A stretch of 64,000 bases of DNA from Anaerolineales bacterium (GTDB lineage Bacteria > Chloroflexota > Anaerolineae > Anaerolineales > UBA11579), in contig JAHBVB010000002.1 in NCBI GenBank assembly GCA_019637805.1, forward strand, positions 62,001 through 126,000, given 5' to 3'. The notes under the pieces are model-generated. The model was given only the letters and a program-made list of their open reading frames with translations. It did no database searches and was not told the origin of the DNA. Numbering within the stretch: position 1 is the first letter of the stretch; each line of letters opens with the position of its first letter. This document shows positions 32,593 to 41,675 of this stretch, one piece after another. Position numbers and translations under genes: made by a program.

Positions 32593-34617
32593 ATGAACCC
32601 AATGCCCAAGCACATAGGGTTGGTGTTGCTGTTCCTGGTTTTTCTCTTCGCCTTATTTTCCGGTATGGCTGGGGTGGACTTTGGCAGCCAGTGGGATCAG
32701 AATCTGATCAAGGGGCAGGTAAACAAATTTGTACGCACGGGCAATCTGCTGACCGGTGAGTATCACTATCCGCCGGTATCGAGCTATATCGCCACCAGCA
32801 CCACACTGCCCTATGCCGCTCCCTTTGTGGCCCGTTACGGCACCAACTGGGTGCCTACACAGAATTATCTGCTAAACGAAGTCCTCAAGAATCCCAATCA
32901 GGCCTTCCTGCTCAACTTGCGGCGGGTCTTTGTGTTTTTCACCACGCTGGCCGTGCTCTGGGTAGGCCTGGCGGCCGGCCAGCGCAAATGGCTGGCCGGC
33001 TTGGCGGCGGGGATTGTGTTGGCCTTTTCCTGGGAGATCAACTACCAGTCGCGGTTTGTGCACCCGGATGGGCCGACCATGCAGTTTGTGGCCCTGACGC
33101 TCTTGTTCTGCCTGTTGGCCTTCTATAAGAAGAGGCCTTTTTCTTCCGCTACCTGGCTTCATTTCGGAGCGGCCGCCGCCGCGGCGGCCACGGCAACCAA
33201 ATACACTGCCGGGCTTTCCCTGCTGAGCGTATTGCTTGTGGCCGTGTTGCTCTGGAAACAGGCAGGCCAGCCTTGGCCGCGCCTTTTGCTGCGTTTGGCA
33301 GGCTTGGGCTTGGTCTATGGCTTGGTTTTTGTGTTGTTGGTCCCCGGCGTGCTGTTTGAAACCAGCATTTTCTGGGACCAGGTCATCAGAGATCAAACCA
33401 TCTATGCTTCCGGACATGGCAGGCAAACTGTTGAGGCGGGCTGGGACTACTTCAGCCGGGTGCTTATTTATCTGTTTGGCGTAGCTTTTTCGCCTTATCC
33501 TGTGCTGGCCCTCGGGGTGAGCGGCTTTGCCCTGGCAGGGGTGTATGCTTTGCTGCGCTCTCCTGACCGGGCTGAACGCTGGCTGGGTGCGGTGCTGGTG
33601 GGCGTGCCCGCCCTGTACTTGTTGTTCCTCGCCACGCATCGCGTACTGTTTGTGCGCAACTTGCTGCAAGTGCTGCCCAGCTTGGCCTTGTTTGCCGGCT
33701 TTGGGTTCCAATGGTTGTTCGAAAGACTGGGCCAGGCGCCTCACAAGCGGCTGCGCTTCATCCCTGTGGCGCTGTTGGCTCTGGTCTTGGGGTTCAACGC
33801 CCATTGGATCCTCAGCAGTGTTCAAACGATCCAGGCGCGTGATACCGATGCCTTTATTCACCAGGCGCTTAACCACATTGCCGCGCATCCGGAGCAGCCG
33901 GTCTACATGACCGCGGCGGCCGGCCAGCTGCTGGCTGGCTACGACCTGCCCGCCCACCTGACGGCAGACAAAAGCGGGTCTCAAGACCTGGTGCTGTTTG
34001 CCTACCTGGCAGATGCCTTCGATGAGGAAGAAGGCAACTGGCCGGTGAATGAGATCGGCGCCTCTCCGCTGATCTTTGGGCCGCGTGAGATCAACATGGA
34101 TTGGTATGCCAGCTGGCCGGGCGTGGAACGTTTGGTGCTTGCCGCACCCGATGTGGCTTGGGAAGCTGGCCGGCAGTTCACGGGTCACGCCGCCGCGCCG
34201 GAAGAGCTTCCAATGCAAACTTACACAGGCCTGTTAACCATCGATGGGCAGCAGTTTATGCTGGAGAATGTGGGCCAGCCGCCCCTGTTCATCATGAATT
34301 CGGCCCATCCCCAGGTGGTGCTAAGCTTGAGACCCTTGCTGGATACACAAGTTTCCCTATCGGCCCGTCCATACAATCAATGGCGGTTGGAAGATGTCTA
34401 CCTCTCCGCGGTCAATGGGTTCAGCATACTCGATGAGAAAAGCCTGCAGACCGAATACAACTTCAGTCGCTTCTCGCTCAATCGTTCAGAAGCAGAGTTG
34501 CAGTGTGTGCGCTCCGCGGTGGGCGAAGCAAACTACCGGACCTTGGTGGACCATGCCTATGGCTTTATGGAGTTTCCGGATGAGCAGCTTGCCCAGGCGG
34601 CTCAGTGTTTGCAATGA
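32593..34617 (+). CDS. GT39/ArnT-like integral membrane glycosyltransferase
   Basis: 674 residues. The N-terminal signal-like helix is followed by VDFGSQWDQNLI, where the Asp in the first extracytoplasmic loop fits the GT-C/PMT catalytic position. Some 10-11 membrane segments run to about residue 410, followed by a soluble extracytoplasmic domain of roughly 260 residues. The family uses polyprenyl-phosphate sugars to glycosylate lipids or proteins. The exact acceptor is unknown. It starts at the base after the cdsA stop, so it is coupled to the UppS/CdsA lipid-carrier genes, consistent with use of an undecaprenyl-linked donor (inference). Confidence 0.75.
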   Translation: MNPMPKHIGLVLLFLVFLFALFSGMAGVDFGSQWDQNLIKGQVNKFVRTGNLLTGEYHYPPVSSYIATSTTLPYAAPFVARYGTNWVPTQNYLLNEVLKNPNQAFLLNLRRVFVFFTTLAVLWVGLAAGQRKWLAGLAAGIVLAFSWEINYQSRFVHPDGPTMQFVALTLLFCLLAFYKKRPFSSATWLHFGAAAAAAATATKYTAGLSLLSVLLVAVLLWKQAGQPWPRLLLRLAGLGLVYGLVFVLLVPGVLFETSIFWDQVIRDQTIYASGHGRQTVEAGWDYFSRVLIYLFGVAFSPYPVLALGVSGFALAGVYALLRSPDRAERWLGAVLVGVPALYLLFLATHRVLFVRNLLQVLPSLALFAGFGFQWLFERLGQAPHKRLRFIPVALLALVLGFNAHWILSSVQTIQARDTDAFIHQALNHIAAHPEQPVYMTAAAGQLLAGYDLPAHLTADKSGSQDLVLFAYLADAFDEEEGNWPVNEIGASPLIFGPREINMDWYASWPGVERLVLAAPDVAWEAGRQFTGHAAAPEELPMQTYTGLLTIDGQQFMLENVGQPPLFIMNSAHPQVVLSLRPLLDTQVSLSARPYNQWRLEDVYLSAVNGFSILDEKSLQTEYNFSRFSLNRSEAELQCVRSAVGEANYRTLVDHAYGFMEFPDEQLAQAAQCLQ

Positions 34618-34636
34618 CCTATAAGGAATGGTGTGA

Positions 34637-35623
34637 ATGAACAACCGAGAACCTTCGCGTAATTTGGCTATGGAGCTGGTGCGGGTGACTGAAGCCGCGG
34701 CCCTGTCTGCCGCCCGTTTTATGGGCCGGGACGATAAAGCCGCCGGCGATCAAGCCGCGGTGGACGGCATGCGTCTGGTCTTGAACAGCATTGAGATGGA
34801 TGGGATCATTGTGATCGGCGAGGGCGAAAAGGACGAAGCGCCCATGCTGTTCAACGGTGAAACCATGGGCACCGGCGATGCCCCGCATGTCGACATTGCT
34901 GTGGATCCGATTGATGGCACGCGTCCCCTGGCAGAAGGCCGGCTGAACTCAATTGCCACGGTGGCTGTGGCGCCGCGCGGCACTATGTTTGACCCCGGCC
35001 CTTTCGTATACATGAACAAGATCGCGGTGGGCCCGGCAGCCAAGGGCACTATTCATGTCGAGTGGCCGGTGGAAGACAACTTGAATGCGATCGCCAAGGC
35101 AACCGGTAAGCGCATTCAAGACCTGGTGGTCGTCATGCTGGACCGGCCGCGCCACAATGAGCTCAAGGCTGAAGTGCGCCGCTGTGGGGCGCGCATCCGC
35201 ATGATCGACGACGGGGACGTGGCCGGCGCGCTGATGACTGCCTGGCCGGATGCCGGCATTGACGTCTTGCTGGGCATTGGCGGCACGCCGGAAGGCGTGC
35301 TGGCGGCCTGTGCCCTGCGCGCCATGGGCGGCGAGATCCAGGGCAAACTGTATGCCCGCAACGATGACGAACTCAAGCGCGGCCGTGAGATGGGCTATGA
35401 CTTCGAAAAGATCCTGACCATGGATGATTTCGTCTCTTCGGAGGATGTGTTCTTTGCCGCCACCGGCATCACTGATGGTGAGCTGCTGGATGGGGTCAAG
35501 TACTATCCCAAGGGGGCACGCACGCACAGTTTGGTGGTGCGCGGTATGACCGGCACGGTGCGCCAGGTGATCGCCACCCACAGCCTCGAGAAGCTGGAAA
35601 AGATCAGCCCCTTGGATTATTAG
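34637..35623 (+). CDS. glpX: Class II fructose-1,6-bisphosphatase
   Basis: 328 residues. GlpX signatures are present: GRDDKAAGDQAAVDGMR near the N-terminus, IVIGEGEKDEAPM, the metal-binding VDIAVDPIDGTRPLAEG, and GIGGTPEGVLAACALR. It hydrolyses fructose-1,6-bisphosphate with Mn or Mg, giving gluconeogenic flux. It is followed 8 nt later by acs, so acetate activation and gluconeogenesis share a transcript, which suits growth on acetate or fatty acids. The start is an ATG with AAGGA about 11 nt upstream. Confidence 0.94.
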   Translation: MNNREPSRNLAMELVRVTEAAALSAARFMGRDDKAAGDQAAVDGMRLVLNSIEMDGIIVIGEGEKDEAPMLFNGETMGTGDAPHVDIAVDPIDGTRPLAEGRLNSIATVAVAPRGTMFDPGPFVYMNKIAVGPAAKGTIHVEWPVEDNLNAIAKATGKRIQDLVVVMLDRPRHNELKAEVRRCGARIRMIDDGDVAGALMTAWPDAGIDVLLGIGGTPEGVLAACALRAMGGEIQGKLYARNDDELKRGREMGYDFEKILTMDDFVSSEDVFFAATGITDGELLDGVKYYPKGARTHSLVVRGMTGTVRQVIATHSLEKLEKISPLDY

Positions 35624-35631
35624 GAGCCCGC

Positions 35632-37566
35632 ATGCCCGCGCCCAAGAAGCCTGCCAAGACCTCACCCGCCTCCAAGACACACAAGCTCAAGGGTGAGGTG
35701 TATTACCCGACCCAGCACGCGGTGGCGCAAGCCAATCTGCAAGATTGGGACAAGATTGCGCGCCGAGCAGACAAGGACTTTATCGGGTTTTGGGAAGGGG
35801 AAGCCGCCCAGCTGGAGTGGTACAAGCCCTGGAAGAAAACGCTGGACGATAGCAAGGCGCCTTTCTATAAGTGGTTCGTGGGCGGCAAGGTCAATATTGT
35901 TCACAACTGCATCGACCGCCACCTGAATACGCCGCGCAAGAATAAGCTGGCGCTGATCTGGGAGAGCGAGGATGGCAAGCAAGACCGCTCGTTCTCTTTC
36001 CATGCCCTCAACCGCGAAGTCTCGCGCATGGCCAGCATCATCCACGCCCTGGGCGTCAAGAAGGGCGACCGGGTCACGATCTACATGGGCCGCGTGCCGG
36101 AGATCATCTTCGCCATGTTGGCCTGCGCCAAGATCGGCGCCGTGCACTCGGTGGTCTTCGGCGGCTTTTCCGTCGCCGCACTGCAGGGCCGGGTGCAGGA
36201 CAGCCAGTCCAAGCTGGTGATCACCTGCGACGGCAGCTACCAGAACGGCAAACTGATCGAGCTCAAGCGCATCACCGACGAAGCCGTCCGCCAGGCGCCG
36301 ACCGTGGAGAACGTGCTGGTCGTACAGCGCAGCGGGCACGAAGTGCCCTTCCAGCCTGGGCGGGACCACTGGTATCACGAAATGCTGGAAAGCCCGGTGG
36401 CTAAGGACCGCTTTCCCACCCAGCCAATGGACGCCGAGGACCCGCTGTTCATCCTCTACACTTCCGGCTCCACCGGGCGGCCCAAGGCCATTCTGCACAC
36501 CCACGGCGGGTATATGGTGGGCACCTACAGCACGCTCAAGTATGTCTTTGACATCAAGGACGAGGACCGTTATTGGTGCGCCGCCGACCCGGGCTGGATC
36601 ACCGGCCATTCCTATATTGTCTACGGCCCGCTGCTGAATGGGGCCACCAGCTTTTTATACGAGGGCGGCCCCACCTTCCCCAACCCGGGTCGCTGGTGGC
36701 AGTTGATCGAGCGCTACGGCATCACCATCCTCTACACGGCGCCCACTGCCATCCGCGGGCTGATGCGCTTTGGTGAAGACTGGCCGGCCCAATACGACCT
36801 TTCCAGCCTGCGGCTGTTGGGCTCGGTGGGTGAGCCGATCAACCCGGAGGCCTGGCGCTGGTATTACCGCGTGATCGGCAAAGGCCGGGCGCCGATCATG
36901 GATACCTGGTGGCAGACCGAGACCGGCATGTTCATGATCACGCCCACCCCAGTGGTACCGCTCAAGCCGGGTTCCGGCACGCGGCCCTTCTTCGGCCAGC
37001 GCGCCGAGATCCTAAACGAGGCGGGGGTGCCGGTCAAAGACGGCGAAGAAGGCTACCTGGTGCTGACCCGTCCCTGGCCCTCCATGCTGCGCTCGATCTA
37101 TGGGGATGCGGAGCTCTACAAGCGCCAGTACTGGTCCAAGTACCCGGGCAAGTACATGACCGGCGATTCCGCCCGGCGCGACGAGGACGGCTATTACTGG
37201 ATCATCGGCCGTGTGGATGATGTGATCAATGTCTCCGGGCACCGCCTGGGCACCGCCGAGATCGAGTCGGCGCTGATCACGCACCCGGCGGTAGCCGAGT
37301 CGGCCGCCATTGGCCTGCCGCATGAGGTCAAGGGCCAAGCGGTGCATTGCTTTGTGCTGCTGAAGCAGGAACACTCGCCCAGCTCTGAATTGGCCGAGGA
37401 ATTGCGCCAGCATGTCGCCGCGGTGATTGGCGGCATCGCCCGTCCCGAGGAAGTCGCTTTTGTGGACAAGCTGCCCAAAACGCGTTCGGGCAAGATCATG
37501 CGGCGCGTATTGAAGGCGCGTGCTCAGGGACTGCCCGAAGGCGACCTGAGCACGCTGGAGGACTGA
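35632..37566 (+). CDS. acs: Acetyl-CoA synthetase, AMP-forming
   Basis: 644 residues, the full family length. The N-terminal part (FYKWFVGGKVNIVHNCIDRH) is typical of Acs. The phosphate-binding loop is LYTSGSTGRPKAI (about 280). The acetate-pocket Trp lies in WWQTETGMFM. The C-terminal lid carries the regulatory lysine in PKTRSGKIMRRVLKA, the site acetylated in other bacteria. It makes acetyl-CoA from acetate, ATP and CoA. It is preceded by glpX (8 nt) and followed after 1 nt by a VOC-family gene. The first 20 residues are Lys/Ala/Pro-rich and probably disordered. Confidence 0.95.
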   Translation: MPAPKKPAKTSPASKTHKLKGEVYYPTQHAVAQANLQDWDKIARRADKDFIGFWEGEAAQLEWYKPWKKTLDDSKAPFYKWFVGGKVNIVHNCIDRHLNTPRKNKLALIWESEDGKQDRSFSFHALNREVSRMASIIHALGVKKGDRVTIYMGRVPEIIFAMLACAKIGAVHSVVFGGFSVAALQGRVQDSQSKLVITCDGSYQNGKLIELKRITDEAVRQAPTVENVLVVQRSGHEVPFQPGRDHWYHEMLESPVAKDRFPTQPMDAEDPLFILYTSGSTGRPKAILHTHGGYMVGTYSTLKYVFDIKDEDRYWCAADPGWITGHSYIVYGPLLNGATSFLYEGGPTFPNPGRWWQLIERYGITILYTAPTAIRGLMRFGEDWPAQYDLSSLRLLGSVGEPINPEAWRWYYRVIGKGRAPIMDTWWQTETGMFMITPTPVVPLKPGSGTRPFFGQRAEILNEAGVPVKDGEEGYLVLTRPWPSMLRSIYGDAELYKRQYWSKYPGKYMTGDSARRDEDGYYWIIGRVDDVINVSGHRLGTAEIESALITHPAVAESAAIGLPHEVKGQAVHCFVLLKQEHSPSSELAEELRQHVAAVIGGIARPEEVAFVDKLPKTRSGKIMRRVLKARAQGLPEGDLSTLED

Positions 37567-37567
37567 G

Positions 37568-37939
37568 ATGGCCGTTTCTGGCCTGCATCACATCGTCCTG
37601 TTTTGCGCCGACACCGAGATCTCCCGGGGATTCTACGAATCTCTGGGCTTTGCCTACCTGCGCGGCTATGAAGGCATGCACTGGTTTGCTCTGGGGGAAG
37701 CTGAACTGATGTTGCATCCGGCCGACCCCGGCCAGAAAGCCGGCCTGCCGGTGATCCATTTCGCCACGCCGGATGTGGATGCGCTGTTCGCCCAGGCGCT
37801 CGCCGCCGGCCTGCAGCCCTTCGACCATCAGAACCCCGGCACCCCGCTGACTGGGCCTGTGCTGCGCCCGTGGGGCGACTTGGAATTTGAACTGGTCGAC
37901 CCCGATGGGCAGTGGCTGGCGTTCACCCAATCTGGCTGA
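37568..37939 (+). CDS. VOC (glyoxalase/bleomycin-resistance) family protein
   Basis: 123 residues starting 1 nt after the acs stop. It contains paired beta-alpha-beta-beta-beta units: GLHHIVLFCADTEISRGFYESLGF at the start and the second half from VIHFATPDVDALF, ending in the metal-ligand Glu of DLEFELVDPDG. The metal ligands look like His8 and Glu near 112. Members isomerise or cleave small molecules or bind antibiotics; the substrate here is unknown. Its stop abuts the stop of the convergent lipocalin-like gene without a gap. Confidence 0.8.
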   Translation: MAVSGLHHIVLFCADTEISRGFYESLGFAYLRGYEGMHWFALGEAELMLHPADPGQKAGLPVIHFATPDVDALFAQALAAGLQPFDHQNPGTPLTGPVLRPWGDLEFELVDPDGQWLAFTQSG

Positions 37940-38719
37940 TTACTCCAACCGGGTCCACTGGTCGGGCGGGAAGTCCAGCGGGGGCAGCGATGCTTCAAAG
38001 CGCCCGGCCTGCACCTCCTCCAATTTGAACGTTTCGTGTTTGCGAACGTCATAGCCCGCTACTTGCCCGATCATTGGCCAATGGTCAAAACTGCCGGCTG
38101 TCTCCAAGCGGGCGCCGGCGTTGGCCCCGAAGCTTTCCGCCAGCGGCAAGAGCTGTTCTGCCGTCAGCTTGGCCCAGTCGCCCTGGGGGGCGGGGCGGCT
38201 GGCCTCTGAGCGCATCACTGCGTAATGACCCTCGCAAGCCAGGTACAACCAGTTTCCCAGAAGATTTTCGGTTTGCCAGGCGCCGCAGAGCGGCGTGCCG
38301 CCCGCCGCGCTGAGCCTCCGCCAGGTTTCCTGACGGTCGTCGCTGTCGATGGTTGCACTATCCGCGCTGATGTGCAGCATGCGCCCGAAGTCCTGGCCCA
38401 GCAAAGCGGGATTGGCGGCCATCTCTATGCGGTGTTGGCCCAGCCAGCCTCCATCTGCTGGCTGCCAGTGGCTGCGCCCGGCGATGCCATAAAAGCTGCC
38501 GAACATGGCGGCCAGCTCGGCATCCGTGGGCGGCCAGCCTGCCGGCAACTGCATCTGGCTGAGAACGCGAAGTTCAATGAAGTAGGTTTGGGTGTAGAGC
38601 ACGAACCCTGCTCGGGAGCGCAGATTGGTGGTGGTGTTCCGGCAAGGTCGGATGTCTTCCTGGGCATCTGGGGCGAGGACTTGCCAAAATCCTCGCCAAG
38701 GCGTTTGTTGGTCGCTCAT
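37940..38719 (-). CDS. Lipocalin-like protein divergent from a WYL regulator
   Basis: 259 residues from the ATG at 38719, preceded by AAAGGAGC. The stretch around 78-126 (FYGIAGRSHWQ, then GQHRIEMAANPALLGQDFGRMLHISAD) follows the pattern of bacterial lipocalin-like domains, which have H-x-x-E…NP…G…R before a final strand. A second related half may follow. It is cytosolic, with no signal peptide. Divergent from the WYL regulator at 38797, with a palindrome between them, so it is the likely target of that regulator. The ligand is unknown. Confidence 0.55.
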   Translation of the reverse strand: MSDQQTPWRGFWQVLAPDAQEDIRPCRNTTTNLRSRAGFVLYTQTYFIELRVLSQMQLPAGWPPTDAELAAMFGSFYGIAGRSHWQPADGGWLGQHRIEMAANPALLGQDFGRMLHISADSATIDSDDRQETWRRLSAAGGTPLCGAWQTENLLGNWLYLACEGHYAVMRSEASRPAPQGDWAKLTAEQLLPLAESFGANAGARLETAGSFDHWPMIGQVAGYDVRKHETFKLEEVQAGRFEASLPPLDFPPDQWTRLE

Positions 38720-38759
38720 TCAAAAGCTCCTTTGTCATACAGACCATAGCGTTAAATGA

Positions 38760-38774
38760 TGACAGATACTGTCA
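38760..38774 (+). promoter_or_regulatory. Palindromic operator between the lipocalin-like gene and the WYL regulator
   Basis: TGACAG-ATA-CTGTCA, a perfect 6-bp inverted repeat. It sits at the -35 position for the regulator (whose -10 TACACT is at 38785) and in the upstream region of the divergent gene. It is suited to repression of both. Confidence 0.6.
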
Positions 38775-38784
38775 CTATTTAAAG

Positions 38785-38790
38785 TACACT
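38785..38790 (+). promoter_or_regulatory. -10 box of the WYL regulator, 6 nt before the ATG
   Basis: TACACT, then AGGCCC and ATG at 38797. It is probably leaderless. Confidence 0.45.
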
Positions 38791-38796
38791 AGGCCC

Positions 38797-39744
38797 ATGC
38801 GTTCGGACCGGTTGATCTCTCTTGTCTTGCGCTTGCAGCACGCGGGTTTTGTTGCGGTGGATGTGCTGGCCAGTGAGTTTGGCGTTTCCCGCCGCACCAT
38901 ACTGCGCGATGTGGAAAGCTTGTCATTGGCCGGAATACCCATATATAGCCAACCCGGGCCGGGTGGGGGTCTGGCCCTGATGGAAGGTTATCGCCTGTCT
39001 CTGTCCAACCTGAATGAGGATGAGCTGCGCGCCTTCTATCTGGCGGGCAATTTGAAAAAGCTGGCAGACTTGGGTTTGGATAGCGCCGCAGAGAGCGTGC
39101 TGGCCAAGATCGGCGCCAATCTGTCGCCGCCGCAGTTTGCGGTGCTTCAGAAGGTGCAGCAGCGTGTTTTCATTGACTCCACTTGGTGGATCGACGACTC
39201 GCCTCCCCCATTTCTCGAGCTGCTCTTGGGGGCGGTGAACGAAGACCGCTGCCTGTCCGTCCTGTATGCGGCCAGCGGCCAAGCGCCGCGCAAGAGGCGC
39301 CTGGAAGCCTACGGACTGGTGTCCAAAGGCGGCAACTGGTATTTGGTGGCGCGGCGGGATGGCGAATTTCGTACTTACCGCGTCTCGCGTTTCCAGTCGG
39401 TGGCTGTGCTGGATGAGCGCTTTGAACGCCAAGTGGATTTTGACTTGCGCGCCTATTGGCTCAGCAGCGTGCAAGCGCTGATGCACTCGCTCTTGAGCTA
39501 TCGCTATAGCCTGCGTATCCACAAGCGCAAACAAGACTTTGTGCGCCGTCATGCCACCGGCAGCTACCAAATCACAGAGCCGGATAAGCAGGGCTGGTTT
39601 GTAGCCGAATTCTCGGCAGAAGACCAGGAAACGGCCATGATGTTGGTGCTGGGTTTGGGCCCCGATGCGCAGATTCTTGGTCCGCCGGATTTGCTGGAGG
39701 CGGTGCAGCAGCGCATTGCCCTTTTGGCGGCGCGGCCAAATTGA
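38797..39744 (+). CDS. HTH-WYL transcriptional regulator (YafY type)
   Basis: 315 residues. The N-terminal winged helix (MRSDRLISLVLRLQHAGFV, then ASEFGVSRRTILRDVESLSLAGIPIY) is the DeoR-like HTH of YafY proteins. The WYL domain is at about 135-210 (RRLEAYGLVSKGGNWYLVARR, RTYRVSRFQSV), where the usual WYL residues read WYL in GNWYLVAR. A WCX-like extension follows. It binds DNA and senses a ligand or nucleic acid through the WYL domain. The palindrome at 38760 and the divergent neighbour suggest local autoregulation. Confidence 0.9.
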   Translation: MRSDRLISLVLRLQHAGFVAVDVLASEFGVSRRTILRDVESLSLAGIPIYSQPGPGGGLALMEGYRLSLSNLNEDELRAFYLAGNLKKLADLGLDSAAESVLAKIGANLSPPQFAVLQKVQQRVFIDSTWWIDDSPPPFLELLLGAVNEDRCLSVLYAASGQAPRKRRLEAYGLVSKGGNWYLVARRDGEFRTYRVSRFQSVAVLDERFERQVDFDLRAYWLSSVQALMHSLLSYRYSLRIHKRKQDFVRRHATGSYQITEPDKQGWFVAEFSAEDQETAMMLVLGLGPDAQILGPPDLLEAVQQRIALLAARPN

Positions 39745-39769
39745 CATTGACTTTTGCTGGTGGTATAGT
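39741..39769 (+). promoter_or_regulatory. Promoter of the SAM riboswitch-metK unit
   Basis: A perfect TTGACA at 39741-39746, a 17-nt spacer, then TATAGT at 39764-39769. The -35 overlaps the stop codon of the WYL regulator gene. Confidence 0.85.
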
Positions 39770-39837
39770 GTCCGGCGACAACCGAATAGCAGCCCCGTGG
39801 GATTTTGTGTTGCCGTATGGCGGCATGAAATTCTGCA

Positions 39838-39940
39838 CTTATCCAGAGAGGCGAAGGGATCCGGCCCTATGAAGCCTCGGCAACCGCGTGAAGAACGAAT
39901 GGTGCCAACTCCGGCAGAAGAAACTTCTGGAAGATGAGAG
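39838..39940 (+). ncRNA. SAM-I riboswitch (S-box)
   Basis: The aptamer matches the S-box consensus in order: CTTATCCAGAGAGGCG, AAGGGAtcCGGCCCtATGAAGCC, CGGCAACC, GGTGCCAACTCC, and GATGAGAG closing P1 with CTTATC. The 3' P1 strand ATGAGAGGG (39934-39942) can instead pair with CCCTTTCAT (39962-39970) of the terminator, giving a clean antiterminator. It should turn off metK when S-adenosylmethionine is plentiful. Confidence 0.92.
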
Positions 39941-39960
39941 GGTGTACAAGGAATCTTTGT

Positions 39961-39990
39961 GCCCTTTCATGCTGTGAAAGGGCATTTTTT
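39961..39990 (+). terminator. Riboswitch-controlled terminator before metK
   Basis: GCCCTTTCA, a 5-nt loop, TGAAAGGGC, then a run of T. It forms the expression platform of the S-box. Confidence 0.9.
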
Positions 39991-40012
39991 ATACACGGAG
40001 GTAATTGCAACA

Positions 40013-41224
40013 ATGAGTAGCACGTTCATGCAGGCAGAGAAACTGCTGTTCACCTCGGAGTCGGTGACCGAAGGCCATCCCGACAAGATCTGCGACCAGG
40101 TCAGCGATGCGATACTCGATGCCTGCTTCGCGCAGGACCCGCACTCTCGCGTAGCCTGCGAAACTGCGGTGAAGACCGGTTTCGTGATGCTGCTGGGGGA
40201 GATCACCACCAAAGCCAACATCAACTACGATGAGTTGGTGCGCTCGGTGGTCAAAGACATCGGCTACACCAGCAGTGACTACGGCTTTGACGGCGAGAGC
40301 TGCGGCGTGCAAGTCGCCATCGCCCAACAGTCCAACGACATTGCCATGGGCGTGGACAAGGCCCTGGAAGCCAAGTCCGGGGAGATGTCCGAGCAGGAGA
40401 TCGAAGCCGTGGGCGCTGGCGACCAGGGCATGATGTTCGGCTTCGCCTGCAATGAAACCGAAGCGCTGATGCCACTGCCGATCTACCTGGCCCACAACCT
40501 GACCCGCCGCCTGAGCGAAGTGCGCAAGAACGGCACGCTGCCCTGGCTGCGCCCGGATGGCAAGAGCCAGGTGACCGTCGAGTATTCGCAGGGCAAGCCC
40601 AAGCGCATTGACAGCGTGCTGATCAGTACTCAGCATGCCCCCGAGATCTCCGAAGAGGAGATTCGTAAGGCGATCATCGAGCAGGTCATCAACCCCACGC
40701 TGCCTAAGGAGCTGGTGGATGGTGACCTGAAGATCTACGTCAACCCCACCGGCCGCTTCGTCATCGGCGGCCCGATGGGCGATGCCGGCCTGACCGGCCG
40801 CAAGATCATCGTGGATACCTACGGCGGCATGGGCCGCCACGGCGGCGGCGCTTTCAGCGGCAAGGACCCCACAAAGGTGGACCGCTCCGCCGCTTACGCC
40901 GCCCGCTGGGTGGCCAAGAACGTGGTGGCCGCCGGCCTGGCCGACCGCTGCGAGATCCAGGTGGCCTACGCCATTGGCGTGGCTCGCCCGCTGAGCGTGA
41001 ACGTGGAGACCTTTGGCACCGGCAAGATCGCCGATGACAAGATCGCCGCCCTGGTCGATGAGCACTTCGACCTGCGCCCCGGCGCCATCATCCGTGATCT
41101 GGACCTGCGTCGCCCGATCTACCGCAAGACGGCCGCCTACGGCCACTTTGGCCGGGAGGATGTCGATCTCCCCTGGGAGAGCACCGACCGGGCCAAGGAA
41201 TTGGCCAAGGCCGCCGGTCTCTAA
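40013..41224 (+). CDS. metK: S-adenosylmethionine synthetase
   Basis: 403 residues from the ATG at 40013, with GGAGGT 10 nt upstream; the longer frame reaches back into the riboswitch terminator and is rejected. Signatures: [18 protein letters not shown] at the N-terminus, the [10 protein letters not shown] hexapeptide region, and [19 protein letters not shown]. It makes SAM from methionine and ATP in the cytosol. It is controlled by the S-box riboswitch upstream and followed by a bidirectional terminator. SAM serves the methyltransferases nearby, including PrmC. Confidence 0.97.
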   Translation: MSSTFMQAEKLLFTSESVTEGHPDKICDQVSDAILDACFAQDPHSRVACETAVKTGFVMLLGEITTKANINYDELVRSVVKDIGYTSSDYGFDGESCGVQVAIAQQSNDIAMGVDKALEAKSGEMSEQEIEAVGAGDQGMMFGFACNETEALMPLPIYLAHNLTRRLSEVRKNGTLPWLRPDGKSQVTVEYSQGKPKRIDSVLISTQHAPEISEEEIRKAIIEQVINPTLPKELVDGDLKIYVNPTGRFVIGGPMGDAGLTGRKIIVDTYGGMGRHGGGAFSGKDPTKVDRSAAYAARWVAKNVVAAGLADRCEIQVAYAIGVARPLSVNVETFGTGKIADDKIAALVDEHFDLRPGAIIRDLDLRRPIYRKTAAYGHFGREDVDLPWESTDRAKELAKAAGL

Positions 41225-41239
41225 CCCGCCCGCCGGACC

Positions 41240-41271
41240 AAAAAGCCCCGCCAACTGGCGGGGCTTTTTTA
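41240..41271 (+). terminator. Bidirectional terminator between metK and trx
   Basis: AAAAAGCCCCGCC-AACT-GGCGGGGCTTTTTT. It is placed between convergent genes. Confidence 0.9.
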
Positions 41272-41595
41272 TTGCTGATGGGCTGCGAGCTTCTCCCAAA
41301 GTTTTTGTTTGGGCTGCAATCCGACGATGCGTTCCACTTCCTGCCCGTCCTTGAACAAAATCGTGGTCGGCACGCTGAGCACGCCATAGCGAGCGGTGAT
41401 CTCCGTGGCCTGGTCCACATCCAGCTTGGCGAAGGTGAAGTGCCCTTCCCAGTCTTCAGCCAGCTGCTCCAGCAGCGGCTCCAGCACGCGGCAGGGCTGG
41501 CACCACTCTGCGCCAAACTCCAGCAGCACAGGCTGGTTGGCCTGGAGTACATCGCTGTCGAACGTGTCGCTGGTAACGGGGTGTAGTTTACTCAT
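41269..41595 (-). CDS. Thioredoxin
   Basis: 108 residues from the ATG at 41595, which sits 6 nt after a -10 box; a longer frame running through the tRNA gene is an artefact. The fold matches thioredoxin: LLEFGAEWCQPCRVLEPLLEQL with the active site WCQPC (Gln replaces the usual Gly), FAKLDVDQ, the cis-Pro in LSVPTTILFKDG, and a C-terminal helix. The C-Q-P-C active site may shift its redox potential. Cytosolic disulfide reductase. It is divergent from tRNA-Lys. Confidence 0.92.
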   Translation of the reverse strand: MSKLHPVTSDTFDSDVLQANQPVLLEFGAEWCQPCRVLEPLLEQLAEDWEGHFTFAKLDVDQATEITARYGVLSVPTTILFKDGQEVERIVGLQPKQKLWEKLAAHQQ

Positions 41596-41601
41596 GAGCG
41601 T

Positions 41602-41631
41602 ATGGTAGCAAGCGTCTGCCGTGGCTGTCAA
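41602..41631 (-). promoter_or_regulatory. Leaderless promoter of the thioredoxin gene
   Basis: On the minus strand: TTGACA, an 18-nt spacer, TACCAT, six nucleotides, ATG. This is the clearest leaderless case in the window because the -35 is perfect. Confidence 0.7.
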
Positions 41632-41637
41632 GTTGGA

Positions 41638-41665
41638 TTGACCGGCTGGGCGGGCGTGATAAAAT
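41638..41665 (+). promoter_or_regulatory. Promoter of tRNA-Lys
   Basis: TTGACC, a 16-nt spacer, then TAAAAT, 10 nt before the tRNA. It is back to back with the thioredoxin promoter. Confidence 0.6.
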
Positions 41666-41675
41666 CTGTCCCTGC

